Shown: positions 52,887 to 63,179, counted from the first letter of the stretch. The stretch: 64,000 bases of DNA from Macrolepiota albuminosa (GCA_027475525.1 JAMWFC010000049.1:1241297-1305296); one strand, 5' to 3'. Notes: generated by a model from the sequence alone, not told the origin. Translations and numbers: made by a program.

Positions 52887-55800
52887 TTACGCAGACGGCG
52901 GACGCAACAACTCGCGAGCCGTATCAATCCTCATCTCAGTGTTGACGTTAACCGAGGATGATGAGGCGACGGGACCCGACGATGTTGAGGCTGTAGGAGC
53001 CTGAACTGACGTAGAGGGGTGTGACGGAGAGGGGGGATAGGGCCCGTGTCGAGAGCGGCGTTGCCATAAGTCTCGACGGTTGGGGTTCATCCCCACGGGA
53101 TAATATAGTCCACTTTCAAGGTACTCATGACCTTGATCGGATTCGTGGGCGAGCAGTGCGTGGAGACGAATCATATCATCGTCCGTGGGCAGTCGCCAAT
53201 CGTCCCACCGTGGTATGGCTGCGGGCTCTCCATAGAGGTCCAGTCGACGATGACGTTCATCGTCGACCTCACGGAACTGGTCAATGGAGGCTGTGGCCGC
53301 AAGGAATTGGTTTTCGAGGTAGACCACGCCGAAGGTATAGGCATGGTCCACCCACTCGATAGGTACGCGGTTGGCTATCATAGCCCGTAGCACGTCAGCA
53401 TCGGTGATGTTGACGGCATTAGCCGCGTCGAAGTACGGGGGTCGGAACTGGACGTCAGTCCAGCTCATGGGTACAAATGGGTTGCTGGGGTTTGCGGCGT
53501 CGTAATCCGCGACCGCCTCACGATACAGCCCAGGACGCGCGAGAATCAAGGCTAACAGCCTTGCAAAGCGTCCCCGAGCTCTTCCCGAAGGGGACAGTCC
53601 ACGCGTCAGGGCATGGCCCAGCAGAGTACGCCAGTGAATGCGGTAAGCCCGATCCACTGCAATGCCGTATACCGAATTCATCATCCCTGGTCGACAGAAG
53701 TAGAGAACGTTCTGCGCCAGCTTGTCCAGATCGAAGGTGAAACGTACACCTTCGGAATCAAACCCAGAAAGCGTAAAAAACGGTCTTCCGGCTCGGTCCT
53801 TCCATCGCAGATACCCGTCTGGGGTCGGCATGACCGCGATGTTCATGTGGCGGGATGATAGATCCAGAGGGGGCGAAATGTGCTCGTACTCTGGTGCACA
53901 CACCAGAGTCATCGTCCTATCCCTCACCGACGTATAATAGTTGATACTGATGCGCTGAAACTCGCGCAACAGATAATAGGCCTCAGTGCGCAAAGACACT
54001 GACATAAACTTGTTCTGCGAAAGCTCATACAGCTTTCGCAACTGCTGGGGATTCATCGGGAATCCCCGCGGCACCACTCGACTCAACTCCTTCAAGGTAT
54101 GGTAATACCTCTCTCCCCTTTCTTCCTCGTGCGTCTTCGCGGCCAAGGCTTCATCGCTCACAAATACCGTATTGGTGAGCCGGGAGTAATAAAAATGGCG
54201 GTCGAGTGCCCCGCCGTAGAACCAGTTGGAACGCTCCACCGACGTCCCGCTGACAAACACCCCGAGGCCATCAGGAATACGGCCTGTGGCCTGCTCCTCC
54301 CGGTCTTTATCGACCTTTGCCTGCCGGGCGGCCTCGTGCTTCCTCCGAGCCTCTTTTTTGCGTTTCTTGTCTAAACGCACTCGGCGTTTAGCGGGGGTTT
54401 CTCCTTCTGAGGGGGTCTCATCTGGTGACTCCCCATAATCACTCCCGTCGCTCGGTTCATTTAGACCGAGCGCATCCAACGTTAAGAGTCGCCCTTCGAC
54501 CTCGGCGTCCGTCCTCGTGTCCTTTATGGGAACCGCGGACGCATATGCCCTCAGTGGTGCCTCAAACTGCACCACTGCTCCGAACCGCATCACAACTCTG
54601 TCTGCTCCTCGCGGGACATCCGCTCTGAACTCCACTTCCGACAGGACCACCTCATCCTGCCGCTTCGCCCCTGACTGCTGGGAAGGCGCATGTGTTGACG
54701 AGGACAGTCCTCGTAAACTATTGTCAACCTCCACCAGCTCGTCATGTAACTCGGCCGGGCTCGGAGTGAGTTCTCCAGATTCCCGCACCCCAACTTCCGG
54801 TCCTGCATCACGCGCTCTGAGGCGTTTTGCCTCAGGTAGCTCCTCCGATGACGACGGACGCTTCTTCATAGCGTTCGTGAAGGTTTTGATAGTATTGTCG
54901 TTACGCTGCTGCAGCATAACGATCTCATCCAACAGACCCGTAATCACCACCTGAGCCACCGGATCCACTAAAAACGCAGACTCCGGTGGCACTCGCTGGC
55001 CGGCAGATATGAGGCGTCTCCAGACTGCCTCTGCCTGAGGGTCCAACACCTCTGACGGCGTTCCGATCTCTCTTCCTTTTCCTTTCTCCGCGTACGATAA
55101 GCGCCGCGGAGATGGTGCACGACGGGGTGACGGAGAAGCTCGTCGAGGCGGTGTTCGAGGTCGGGGTTGACCTCGATTTTGCGTCCTCGGTGCCTGCTCA
55201 TCCCGTCTGCGCCCAACCATTTCCCGAGGCCCGCCTCCTCGTGCCCCAGTACTCCTCGGAGGCGATCGCCTCCGGTCTCTTCTATACGTCTCTCGCGGGG
55301 GCGGCGTCCTTTCTCGCTGTCGTTGAGGTTGCACCACCTCGCTCTTTACTTGCTGTTGACGCCCCGCGTCATCGTCCACATCCATGGGTGCTACCTGTGG
55401 CGCAGTTAGTGCTTTCTCATCTGAAAGGAGTGTACTTGCACTCTGGGTCTGCGTCTGCTGCATCGGCATTGGCATTCCCCACATAACCTGTCCCCCCATC
55501 TGCTGTCCAGGACCAGCTGGTCCTGGGAAATACGGCATCTGGAAGAACGGCGGATAAAACTGCGGAGGTTGTCCAAATTGGGCTGGGTTCTGCCCAAACT
55601 GGGACACCACTGGATACGACGCCACAGTCAGCGTCGTTGCAGGCTGCTGAACGTTTTGCTGGGGGCGATCCCCCCCCCCTCCAGAACCCTGTGGGTTCTG
55701 AGGTTGTTGCTCACTGGTCGTACGCTGGTAAGGGTACGACATGGTAATAAAAAAATGTCGACGTGTCGGTGGGAAAAAACACACTAAATCCCCCATCATC

Positions 55801-55949
55801 AGGTTACATAACCTGATCCGACGCCAACTCCGCATCAAGATCCGCGCTATCTCATCAGATAGATCAATCTCTATCTTATCCATCCGGAACAACCGTGATC
55901 CGGTCCGGATCAGATACTCAGTTGATCCGAGATCCGATTGATCCGGCAT
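52887..55949 (-). CDS. Gypsy-E ORF3, 1020 residues, env position, function unknown
   Basis: I do not recognise this family. The ORF starts 18 bases after the pol stop on the same strand. A second ATG at 55742 (residue 70, MSYPYQRTT) begins a more typical disordered N-terminus and may be the true start. In order: a Gln/Gly/Pro-rich region (70-190), an Arg-Ser/Arg-Pro-rich segment like RS domains (210-300), and a helical stretch near 310-370 with a KKRP basic patch. Acidic linkers, a very basic helix (about 520-560, KKRKKEARRKHEAARQ) and a folded-looking C-terminal 450 residues rich in Tyr, Phe and Trp follow. I see no signal peptide or membrane span, so it is not a classical envelope protein. 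An RNA- or chromatin-binding role is only a guess from composition. The frame is fully open. Confidence 0.82.
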   Translation of the reverse strand: MPDQSDLGSTEYLIRTGSRLFRMDKIEIDLSDEIARILMRSWRRIRLCNLMMGDLVCFFPPTRRHFFITMSYPYQRTTSEQQPQNPQGSGGGGDRPQQNVQQPATTLTVASYPVVSQFGQNPAQFGQPPQFYPPFFQMPYFPGPAGPGQQMGGQVMWGMPMPMQQTQTQSASTLLSDEKALTAPQVAPMDVDDDAGRQQQVKSEVVQPQRQRERTPPPRETYRRDRRRSPPRSTGARGGGPREMVGRRRDEQAPRTQNRGQPRPRTPPRRASPSPRRAPSPRRLSYAEKGKGREIGTPSEVLDPQAEAVWRRLISAGQRVPPESAFLVDPVAQVVITGLLDEIVMLQQRNDNTIKTFTNAMKKRPSSSEELPEAKRLRARDAGPEVGVRESGELTPSPAELHDELVEVDNSLRGLSSSTHAPSQQSGAKRQDEVVLSEVEFRADVPRGADRVVMRFGAVVQFEAPLRAYASAVPIKDTRTDAEVEGRLLTLDALGLNEPSDGSDYGESPDETPSEGETPAKRRVRLDKKRKKEARRKHEAARQAKVDKDREEQATGRIPDGLGVFVSGTSVERSNWFYGGALDRHFYYSRLTNTVFVSDEALAAKTHEEERGERYYHTLKELSRVVPRGFPMNPQQLRKLYELSQNKFMSVSLRTEAYYLLREFQRISINYYTSVRDRTMTLVCAPEYEHISPPLDLSSRHMNIAVMPTPDGYLRWKDRAGRPFFTLSGFDSEGVRFTFDLDKLAQNVLYFCRPGMMNSVYGIAVDRAYRIHWRTLLGHALTRGLSPSGRARGRFARLLALILARPGLYREAVADYDAANPSNPFVPMSWTDVQFRPPYFDAANAVNITDADVLRAMIANRVPIEWVDHAYTFGVVYLENQFLAATASIDQFREVDDERHRRLDLYGEPAAIPRWDDWRLPTDDDMIRLHALLAHESDQGHEYLESGLYYPVGMNPNRRDLWQRRSRHGPYPPSPSHPSTSVQAPTASTSSGPVASSSSVNVNTEMRIDTARELLRPPSA

Positions 55950-55967
55950 CTTATCACTGCCATCAAT

Positions 55968-58900
55968 CTAAGCACGTGAGCGCTTAGCAAGCTGATTTGG
56001 GCGCTTCACACCCTGCAGCTCTAAGTACCGATCCAGCGCTGCCAACTTGGCACATGTGTGGTACGACTCCCATGTCGTATCACCTGCACTCCATCGCACC
56101 TCGAATTCGAGGTGCGCTCCTTCCTGCCACCGATGGCCCAGTATGTCCTCGACGAACCATTCTTGTTCGTCACTGGCACCGAAATCATATGGCTCGGGCG
56201 TCACCCGATTAGGGAACATAGCATCATCGTTCGCATTATATCGCCTAAGTAACGATACGTGAAACTTAGGCACAATCCGACGTGCTTGTAGCGCTGCAGG
56301 CAGCTCCAGAACATAGTTCGACGTGCTTGGTTCGGCGACCAAGACTCTATATGGTCCAATAAACTTTGGACACAGCTTTCTCGCTCTTCCTTTCGGAAGA
56401 TGCAAGTTTTCCGTCGACAAGTACACTAACGTCCCAGGCGTTAGTTCTGGTTCCTCACTCCGCCTATCATTCGCATGTCGTGCCTGTATGACACGTGCGG
56501 CAATGATAGCGTCGTGTGCATTGGCTAAATTCGCCAATGCTTGCTGTGCAAAGTCCTTCACCCCTTTGTGCACGACTCCGTCCGCTTTTAGTTCGCGCAG
56601 CATGGATGGCATGTACCCTCCGTTGAGCTCGAACGGCGCATATTTCGTGGTCTCAGACACACTTGCGTTGATCGCGAACTCAGTCAGCGGTATTCTATCC
56701 ACCCAGTCGCGTTGGTCCGGTCGGACCACCGTACGAAATATCTGGGCAATACTTCTATTCGCGCGCTCTGTCTGTCCATCCGTCTGCGGATGGAACGAAG
56801 TAGACATGAGCAGTTTAGCTCCCAGGAGCTTGTGAAGTTCTCGCCACCAGTGAGATGTAAACTTGGTGTCTCGATCGCTCACAATCGAGCTTGGAAGGCC
56901 ATGTAGCCTTACAATCTCCTTTAGGTATATCCATGATAACGCGGACGCCGTAATGGTTGTGTGCACTGGTATCAAGTGCACCATACTAGTCATTCGGCAG
57001 ATGACCACCCAAAGGTAGTTATACCCTTTGGATTCGGGGAATGGACCGACAAAGTCCATTCCAATGGAGTCCCACGGCTTCGTCGGAATGGGCAGGGAAT
57101 GCAACTTCCCTGCTGGCTTCCTATTGCTGGCCTTCGACCGCTGACAGGCCTCGCAGGTCTGGCAGAACTGCATCACTTCTTTCTGCATCTGAGGCCACCA
57201 GTACCACTGCCTCAGGTATTCTAGTGTTTTGTTGGTTCCAAAGTGACCAACAACCTCATGAGCTTGAGTGACAACCTTAGTGAGCAGTGCTCGGTCGCGT
57301 GGTAAGCACACCACGTCGTGTCCTCGAACATTCGTTATCCGGACTAGTCCGTTCTCATCCACGCTGAATCGTGGATGGGCGTCTGCGTTCTGCCGGATTT
57401 CCGTGTAGAACGCATCGCGTCTATAGCCCCTCATCACCTTCTGGAGGTACTCATCGGTTTGAGGGACAGGAGGGTTACGATACTCTCCTGTAGGCAATAA
57501 CGCGTCAGCGAGCGTCATGTCGTGGCTATACGGTCCACGACTGCTTCCAGTCTCACTTTGGTGTGGCTGTGTCGCCTCTTTTTGCTGAGCCTGCTCTAGT
57601 TGCTCAGCCTCTATGTCGCGGCCCTCTTGCCGCTCTTGCAGTCGTCGACTGCGTCGCAGTTCGGTAGCTTGCATAGCCCGAAGCTCGACCACATGCTCTT
57701 TCACCTCTTTGTAGCGATGATACGGCAGATCATCGCCCTGAGGATCAATACGAATATCCGCATCGACATATTCATGCGTATCATGGTGTTCTCCTGCTCT
57801 ATCGCTCTCGAAATACCTCGAGAGACAGTCCGCCACCTTGTTCAGTTCGCCTTTGACATATGTGATGTCAAAGTTGTAGCGAGACATATAGTCAATCCAC
57901 CGGCGCTGCCGGGGGGACAACGTTGCTTGAGTCTTGAAGAACTCAAGTGCTTTATGGTCGGTAATGATGTGGATCTTATATCCCATCAATTTATCTTCCC
58001 ACTTAAGGAGTGCCTCAAGTATCGCCAGCGTTTCAAGCTCGTGGACCGCATAATTCTGTTGGGCCGAGGTAAACTTCCTCGACATGAACCCTGCAGGCCG
58101 ACAATTCTGCCATGAGCTTCCCTGGCCATACATTGCACCTACTCCGGTCTTTGAGGCATCACAGATGAGCCAAATCGGCTCATCACGTCGGGGATCTATG
58201 GGGCGAATGACTGGTGTCTTTGAGCAGATCCTCTTGATCATCTCAAAGCATCGTTGATGTATAGGTCTCCATATAAATGGGGCTCCGTTCTGAGTAATAG
58301 ACATCAACGGACCAGTATATGATGTTATATCAGGCAGACAATTGCCGATATAATTCACTAGTCCCACGAATCGTTGCACATCATTATAATTTCTAGGCAC
58401 ACGCCATTCGCGTATGCGATCGATTTTGTCCTGGTCAGGGTGAATACCCTGACTATCAATCTTGTGTCCGAGGCAATCCACTGTCTCGGCATATAGTTCA
58501 CATTTCTTCCACTTGAGGTATAGCAAGTTAGACCTCAGTCGCTCGAAAATGACACAAAGATGCTCTTTGTGTTCTTCGATTGAATCGGAGTATATGAATA
58601 TGTCGTCCAAATATATATGGACGAACCTCCCGATAACATCCCGGAAGATGGAGGTCATCAACCTCTGAAAGGTCGCAGGGGCATTGCAATCTCCTATCTG
58701 CATAATGTTGCTCACATATGTTCCCGTGATTGACGAGAACACCGTCTTTGGAATATCAGACAAGCGAATTCTCACTTGCTCATACGCATCTGTCAGGTCA
58801 ATCTTCGACCTGAACTTTGCTCTTGCCACGTCTTCTCGAATCACCTCCTGATCCGGAAGTGGCGTCACGTCCTTTACGGTGTTGTCATTGCGTTGGCGTG

Positions 58901-59843
58901 CATCCAACGCTGTCCTCAATGTACCATCTTTCTTCGGAATGCACAATAGCGGTGCAGCTTGGGAGGCTGGTTGGGCCTCCCACCAGTGGGCTCTCAGGTA
59001 CCGATTGGTCTTGTCCCGGAGCTGCTGCTGCAGCGCCATTGGACATCGAGGCAAATGATATTTATACACCTTATTCTCATCAATAAGGTTGATTTCATGG
59101 TTGACCTCACGCCAAGGAGGTAATTCCTCCTTGGTTCCGTTCAGGATATCCCCAAATTCCTGCTGCCACTGCAATCGTAGGTCCGGAATGTCCTCCTTCG
59201 TAAAACCACTGGTTTTACCTTTGCCCTTCCGGTCCACATCCTTGCGTGGACGCCCAGACAGCTTTGCTTGTACGGCTGGGCGGCCATACTTTTCTCTGAG
59301 GGCAGTTATCCTCAGCTCACTGTCATCCGGCGTGTGCAGTCGCACAGGAACTTCCTTCTTGCTTCTTCGCGACGTCACAGACAGTCCGTCGAAGAACACC
59401 TCACTCGGCGGCGATATCTCGTCGTCACTAGCCTGACGATACGACTCCTCCTTCGCCGTCCATCGTGGTCCATTCCACGCATACATCGACGCCACTAGCT
59501 CATTCCACTCAGCAGGCATTCGTGGATCAAACGCCCATTCAAATGTGGGATGAGGTACTGGTCGATCCCAAATTGACCGATTGGTATGTGTGGAGGACGC
59601 CTCATCCTCCATCAGTCCTCGGTCGTCGTCATCCGTTATCAAGTCCTCGACCTTCACTCGCGACGACGTCGGCTGGCACTCTGTGCTTGCCGCATGCTGA
59701 GGCCACTTGTCCTCAGGCTTACTCTGCTTTTCGCACTTCATTTCCTTCACCTCGGGGCTCTCCCCCCTCTTCAGAGTACGTTCGTACTCTACAGCTTCGC
59801 TTTCCAGCATCAACACCGCTGGAGCATCCATGGGCAAGCTCAC
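55968..59843 (-). CDS. Gypsy-E Pol: reverse transcriptase, RNase H, integrase, chromo-like domain
   Basis: The frame is open for 1291 residues from the first ATG and continues upstream in the same frame to the TGA at 59904. RT includes LLCIPKKDGTLRTALDARQ, NAPATFQRLM and the intact YLDDIFIYSD. RNase H includes LICDASKTGVGAMYG, HELETLAIL and IITDHKALEFF. The integrase has its zinc segment (HEVVGHFGTNKT ... CEACQRSK) and all three acidic residues (GMDFVGPFP, IVSDRDTKF, GQTERANRS). The C-terminus (VEDILGHRW...FEVRWSAGDTTWESY) is a divergent chromodomain. No stop or frameshift is visible. Translation probably depends on readthrough or an internal start. Confidence 0.92.
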   Translation of the reverse strand: MSLPMDAPAVLMLESEAVEYERTLKRGESPEVKEMKCEKQSKPEDKWPQHAASTECQPTSSRVKVEDLITDDDDRGLMEDEASSTHTNRSIWDRPVPHPTFEWAFDPRMPAEWNELVASMYAWNGPRWTAKEESYRQASDDEISPPSEVFFDGLSVTSRRSKKEVPVRLHTPDDSELRITALREKYGRPAVQAKLSGRPRKDVDRKGKGKTSGFTKEDIPDLRLQWQQEFGDILNGTKEELPPWREVNHEINLIDENKVYKYHLPRCPMALQQQLRDKTNRYLRAHWWEAQPASQAAPLLCIPKKDGTLRTALDARQRNDNTVKDVTPLPDQEVIREDVARAKFRSKIDLTDAYEQVRIRLSDIPKTVFSSITGTYVSNIMQIGDCNAPATFQRLMTSIFRDVIGRFVHIYLDDIFIYSDSIEEHKEHLCVIFERLRSNLLYLKWKKCELYAETVDCLGHKIDSQGIHPDQDKIDRIREWRVPRNYNDVQRFVGLVNYIGNCLPDITSYTGPLMSITQNGAPFIWRPIHQRCFEMIKRICSKTPVIRPIDPRRDEPIWLICDASKTGVGAMYGQGSSWQNCRPAGFMSRKFTSAQQNYAVHELETLAILEALLKWEDKLMGYKIHIITDHKALEFFKTQATLSPRQRRWIDYMSRYNFDITYVKGELNKVADCLSRYFESDRAGEHHDTHEYVDADIRIDPQGDDLPYHRYKEVKEHVVELRAMQATELRRSRRLQERQEGRDIEAEQLEQAQQKEATQPHQSETGSSRGPYSHDMTLADALLPTGEYRNPPVPQTDEYLQKVMRGYRRDAFYTEIRQNADAHPRFSVDENGLVRITNVRGHDVVCLPRDRALLTKVVTQAHEVVGHFGTNKTLEYLRQWYWWPQMQKEVMQFCQTCEACQRSKASNRKPAGKLHSLPIPTKPWDSIGMDFVGPFPESKGYNYLWVVICRMTSMVHLIPVHTTITASALSWIYLKEIVRLHGLPSSIVSDRDTKFTSHWWRELHKLLGAKLLMSTSFHPQTDGQTERANRSIAQIFRTVVRPDQRDWVDRIPLTEFAINASVSETTKYAPFELNGGYMPSMLRELKADGVVHKGVKDFAQQALANLANAHDAIIAARVIQARHANDRRSEEPELTPGTLVYLSTENLHLPKGRARKLCPKFIGPYRVLVAEPSTSNYVLELPAALQARRIVPKFHVSLLRRYNANDDAMFPNRVTPEPYDFGASDEQEWFVEDILGHRWQEGAHLEFEVRWSAGDTTWESYHTCAKLAALDRYLELQGVKRPNQLAKRSRA

Positions 59844-59899
59844 ACGAGCTTGCTCCTCATCCTCTCCGTCCTCAACCGTAGGCGATTTCTTGCCTCCGT

Positions 59900-59921
59900 C
59901 TAGTCAGTGTCGCCTGACTAG
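59900..59921 (-). promoter_or_regulatory. UGA-CUAG stop in a perfect hairpin at the pro/pol boundary
   Basis: The minus strand reads CAC TGA CTA GAC in the frame shared by gag-pro and pol. UGA followed by CUAG is the context known for efficient stop-codon readthrough in several animal genes. The stop lies in the 3' arm of an 8-bp perfect inverted repeat (CTAGTCAG / CTGACTAG). Confidence 0.5.
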
Positions 59922-60173
59922 CACCTTCTTCTCCGTGGCGCGGTGTCGATGGAGGCGTCCATCGCCATTATCTACGGTCACTCGCACTGCAGGAATGGTG
60001 GTACCGTCTACCACTATCTCATTCTTCCTGAAGTTCAGCATAACGTTGTGCTTCCTCATATACGGCGTGCCGATAATCATGTCGTACCGGTCAAAGTTCG
60101 CCACATCAAGGTACTCTTTCGTCCTCGACTTCGCACAGGCGATACTCGCCTGCGTACCAAACTGTACCGCAGC
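59904..60173 (-). pseudogene. Gypsy-E protease, C-terminal part
   Basis: After the TGA at 60174 the same frame continues with the distal protease motif (DMIIGTPYMRKHNVML) and ends at the TGA of the pro/pol junction. The protease is therefore cut in two, between its catalytic Asp (in the upstream ORF) and this half. Confidence 0.75.
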
Positions 60174-63100
60174 TCAGCTGCCCACAGTACCCAATTGAAG
60201 GAGTAGTGGCTCCTTCAACTCACTGACAGAAATATCGTGCACCTGGCAAAACTGGGGTGTCACCCCAGTAGTCGTACTACCTGAATCCCACAATGTCCAC
60301 GCCTTGTGGCCATTCACCTCAACGTACGACGCCAGGCACTCCTTATCCTCGCGCTTCAACACCGGTCTCACCAGCTTCTCTGGAGCCTTGCGAAGGTGTA
60401 CCTTATACACCTTAACATTGGCTGCTCCAACGGGACGGTCTAATGCGCTGGCCGGGTAGTCCGTCAGAGCTCCCATGAACTCTGAGTCTGACTCCCGGGC
60501 ATAATAATCGTTGTCGTATACGTCAACTTCCACGTATTCCTCATCCGACAACTCCTCCACCGCAGAGGCGTTTTCGTCCTCTGGTGCATCATGTATGAGG
60601 TTCTCCACCTCATCGTCTTCCACATCAGGTTCATTCCCGGAGTCTATCCCTTCAGCATCCGGGATAGCAGTGTGGGCCGCCCGCACATAGGCACGTGGCT
60701 TACCCATAGGCCTTCCACCACCCACTGGGCATGCATTCGCAAAATGCCCCGGCTGGCCACATTTGAAGCACTTACCCGCCCCGACCGGGCGAGCTGCTTC
60801 AAACTTCGGTGGTCCAGTAGGTGTCGGCATTTTAGCCTCACCAGCAGCCTGATGCGGCCGCGCACCCTCTCGGCGTGGACCTCTCTGAGCATCCTGTGCC
60901 GGTGCATCTCTACGGTCCCCCGGCCGGTCGCTCCGGAAGCGTCGGTCTTGCCGAGGTGCTGCTCTTACCACGAACCTCGGGTTCGTATTGCCCACCATCT
61001 CCTTTCGACGAGCCCAGAAGGTACCTACCTTCCGAGGCTCGGCCTTGTTCGCCGATCGAACCTTTGAGCTATGTAGCCCAAAGTGTCGCGCTATTTTGTG
61101 GGCTTGCTCGTAGCGCAATGCATGCGCTACGAATTCCTCAACGGTATTTACTTCGGGCGATAGTCCGTCATCACAAATGAGAGACTCTCTCATTGCATCA
61201 GGTATCCCCCGCAGAAAGGTATCAATCATTACCCAGTTATCTGGGTAAATTGACATATTTTGCGCGTGGTCTATCAAGGTGTCATAGAAACCTTGAACAC
61301 CTAACCGTTCAGTGTAGGAGGTTGCAATGAACGCCTCCCGCGCATCCTGCATGGTGGATGCACTAACAAACCGGTTATACAATTCAAGGATTACATCCTT
61401 AAACGTCCATTGCTGTTGTGCACGATTGTAGTGCAAGACATGGTGACGGAACCAGGCTTTGGCTGGTCCGTCCAAGAACTCCGGGAGAACGAATACACGT
61501 TCTCGATCCAGACAATCCCCTCCATACTGGCATGCTGCCAGATGGTTGCACACATCCATCGTCCAATTTTCCAAGTCGCTGAACTTGGACTCCCCTCTGT
61601 ACGGGTGAATGTGTTTCGATTCCGCCTTACGCGGCTTGATACCTTCGGGAAGGCGCAATGCTACGCCTACCGCATCGTCGATTATACTACTGAGGCGCTG
61701 GTGCATATTTTCAGTATACACCTTTGTTGCCTCAGTTATTCCAGGCGTCTTATTTCTACCTTCCGCTGGAGGTACCACAGAGAATGCTCGTACAGGTCGG
61801 TGACCTGTATAGTGCACTTTCTCGGTACCATTCCACTGCAGTGGGCTCTCCTGTCCCCCTAGCTCTTCTATCACCTGCTTCCCAGGGGCTCGACTCGGAT
61901 CCGCCGTGGGCGGTTCCCCTCTCCTGGTGTCAGGCTGTCGTGTCCGTTGGACATATTGCCTTCTCATCTCATCGATGGGAGTTATCCCATCGAAGACAAT
62001 TCCCTGGTCATCTATCCAGGAGTGTCCCTGGCGCTTCAGGTCTTGGTTTCGCATGCGCTGATAAGCTACTCTCTCCGCGAACTTATCAGCCAACGGCACT
62101 TGATTCATCAGTGGAACATTCTCCACTGATTCCTGTTTTGTGGGAGGGTGTCTTGGCTCCACCGCTTCGGGTAGGTTACTATCTACCACAGGTATGGTAG
62201 ACACCGATTCAGTTGTCGACAGAGGTCTCCTTCGCTGACCTCTGAATACATTCTGTCTTTGTGCTGCAGCGAACCTGGCAGCAAACTGCTCGTCAGACTC
62301 TCCTGCTTGCTGGGGCGCATATATATTGCTTATTGCCTCTTCCAGATGGGGAGACAACTCTGGTTTTGCCACCGGGGGTATATTCGGGATCAAGTTTGCC
62401 CCCTCTGGAGTCGAGGCAGCTGATCCTCGATTAGCCTTGCGATACATATATGCTTGGGCTTCCAGCTCAAGAATCTGAACGTACAATGTAATGTATTCAA
62501 CAGTATTCAACTGAGGTACATTTTCACCTCTAGCCTGTATCAACCGTATGTGCTTCAGTACATACAGTCCTAGTCGAGCACGCGTGGTATCCTTTGTAAT
62601 GCTAGGGTATCTCTTCCATAGCATAGCACACTGAACCTGAAGGGTGGACTCACTCCGTCCACTCTCTTCGTCGTCGGATGTTTCGTCTTCCCAATGTACT
62701 GCCGGCGTCCTTTGCTCAGGAATTGTCGTTTCCTGTGGCACTCCGGATCCCTGCTGACGTTGCGTCATGGGAGTGGATTCAGTTGGAGCTCTCCAACTGC
62801 CCGCCTCTTGCCTCGGCATCTTCCCCAGAAAGTACGACGAAGGTCTGCGACCTTCGATAGGTCCCTGAGCACTACTCCTGCTCTGGGATTGCCGCCCTGA
62901 CCTGCCAGTCTGCATGGAAGATTCATGATCCCTGCCGAACTGCTGTTCCAGGTCTTCCACACTTGCCCCTGGTCTCGCTGCACCGCTTGGCGCAGCTGTC
63001 GGCCGCACTTCACTCCATTGCGTCCCTCCTGGCATTCCCTGAGGCTGCCGGGAAGGCTCGGCCTCTGTATTTTCTGACCCGGGACGACCCGGGTCAGTCA

Positions 63101-63179
63101 CCGCAGATTGAGGATATGCCAACGACTGGTTGATGGTCTCACCATCGCGTGTTGGTTCAGTAGATTGATTGGTCTCCAT
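60174..63179 (-). CDS. Gypsy-E Gag and N-terminal protease
   Basis: The 1001-residue frame begins 150 bases after the 5' LTR (ATG 63179). It has a long disordered Ser/Gly/Gln-rich N-terminus (1-160), a capsid-like region (about 540-700, with DLENWTMDVCNHLA and AWFRHHVL), an Arg-rich linker, and a CCHC knuckle CFKCGQPGHFANAC near residue 820. An acidic stretch and the start of the protease (TLWDSGSTTTG, the catalytic Asp) follow. It ends at TGA 60174-60176 inside the protease. That stop sits at the centre of the 13-bp hairpin GCAGCTCAGCTGC (60169-60181), so it is probably a mutation rather than a normal end. Confidence 0.88.
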   Translation of the reverse strand: METNQSTEPTRDGETINQSLAYPQSAVTDPGRPGSENTEAEPSRQPQGMPGGTQWSEVRPTAAPSGAARPGASVEDLEQQFGRDHESSMQTGRSGRQSQSRSSAQGPIEGRRPSSYFLGKMPRQEAGSWRAPTESTPMTQRQQGSGVPQETTIPEQRTPAVHWEDETSDDEESGRSESTLQVQCAMLWKRYPSITKDTTRARLGLYVLKHIRLIQARGENVPQLNTVEYITLYVQILELEAQAYMYRKANRGSAASTPEGANLIPNIPPVAKPELSPHLEEAISNIYAPQQAGESDEQFAARFAAAQRQNVFRGQRRRPLSTTESVSTIPVVDSNLPEAVEPRHPPTKQESVENVPLMNQVPLADKFAERVAYQRMRNQDLKRQGHSWIDDQGIVFDGITPIDEMRRQYVQRTRQPDTRRGEPPTADPSRAPGKQVIEELGGQESPLQWNGTEKVHYTGHRPVRAFSVVPPAEGRNKTPGITEATKVYTENMHQRLSSIIDDAVGVALRLPEGIKPRKAESKHIHPYRGESKFSDLENWTMDVCNHLAACQYGGDCLDRERVFVLPEFLDGPAKAWFRHHVLHYNRAQQQWTFKDVILELYNRFVSASTMQDAREAFIATSYTERLGVQGFYDTLIDHAQNMSIYPDNWVMIDTFLRGIPDAMRESLICDDGLSPEVNTVEEFVAHALRYEQAHKIARHFGLHSSKVRSANKAEPRKVGTFWARRKEMVGNTNPRFVVRAAPRQDRRFRSDRPGDRRDAPAQDAQRGPRREGARPHQAAGEAKMPTPTGPPKFEAARPVGAGKCFKCGQPGHFANACPVGGGRPMGKPRAYVRAAHTAIPDAEGIDSGNEPDVEDDEVENLIHDAPEDENASAVEELSDEEYVEVDVYDNDYYARESDSEFMGALTDYPASALDRPVGAANVKVYKVHLRKAPEKLVRPVLKREDKECLASYVEVNGHKAWTLWDSGSTTTGVTPQFCQVHDISVSELKEPLLLQLGTVGS

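Noticed and set aside
54099..55486. Several plus-strand frames of 70-145 codons opposite Gypsy-E ORF3
   Set aside because: Shadows of a 1020-codon frame; no motif, no intron structure.
57600..58115. 171-codon plus-strand frame opposite Gypsy-E pol, considered as an antisense gene like those in A and C
   Set aside because: It lies within conserved RNase H coding sequence and lacks domain or splice evidence.
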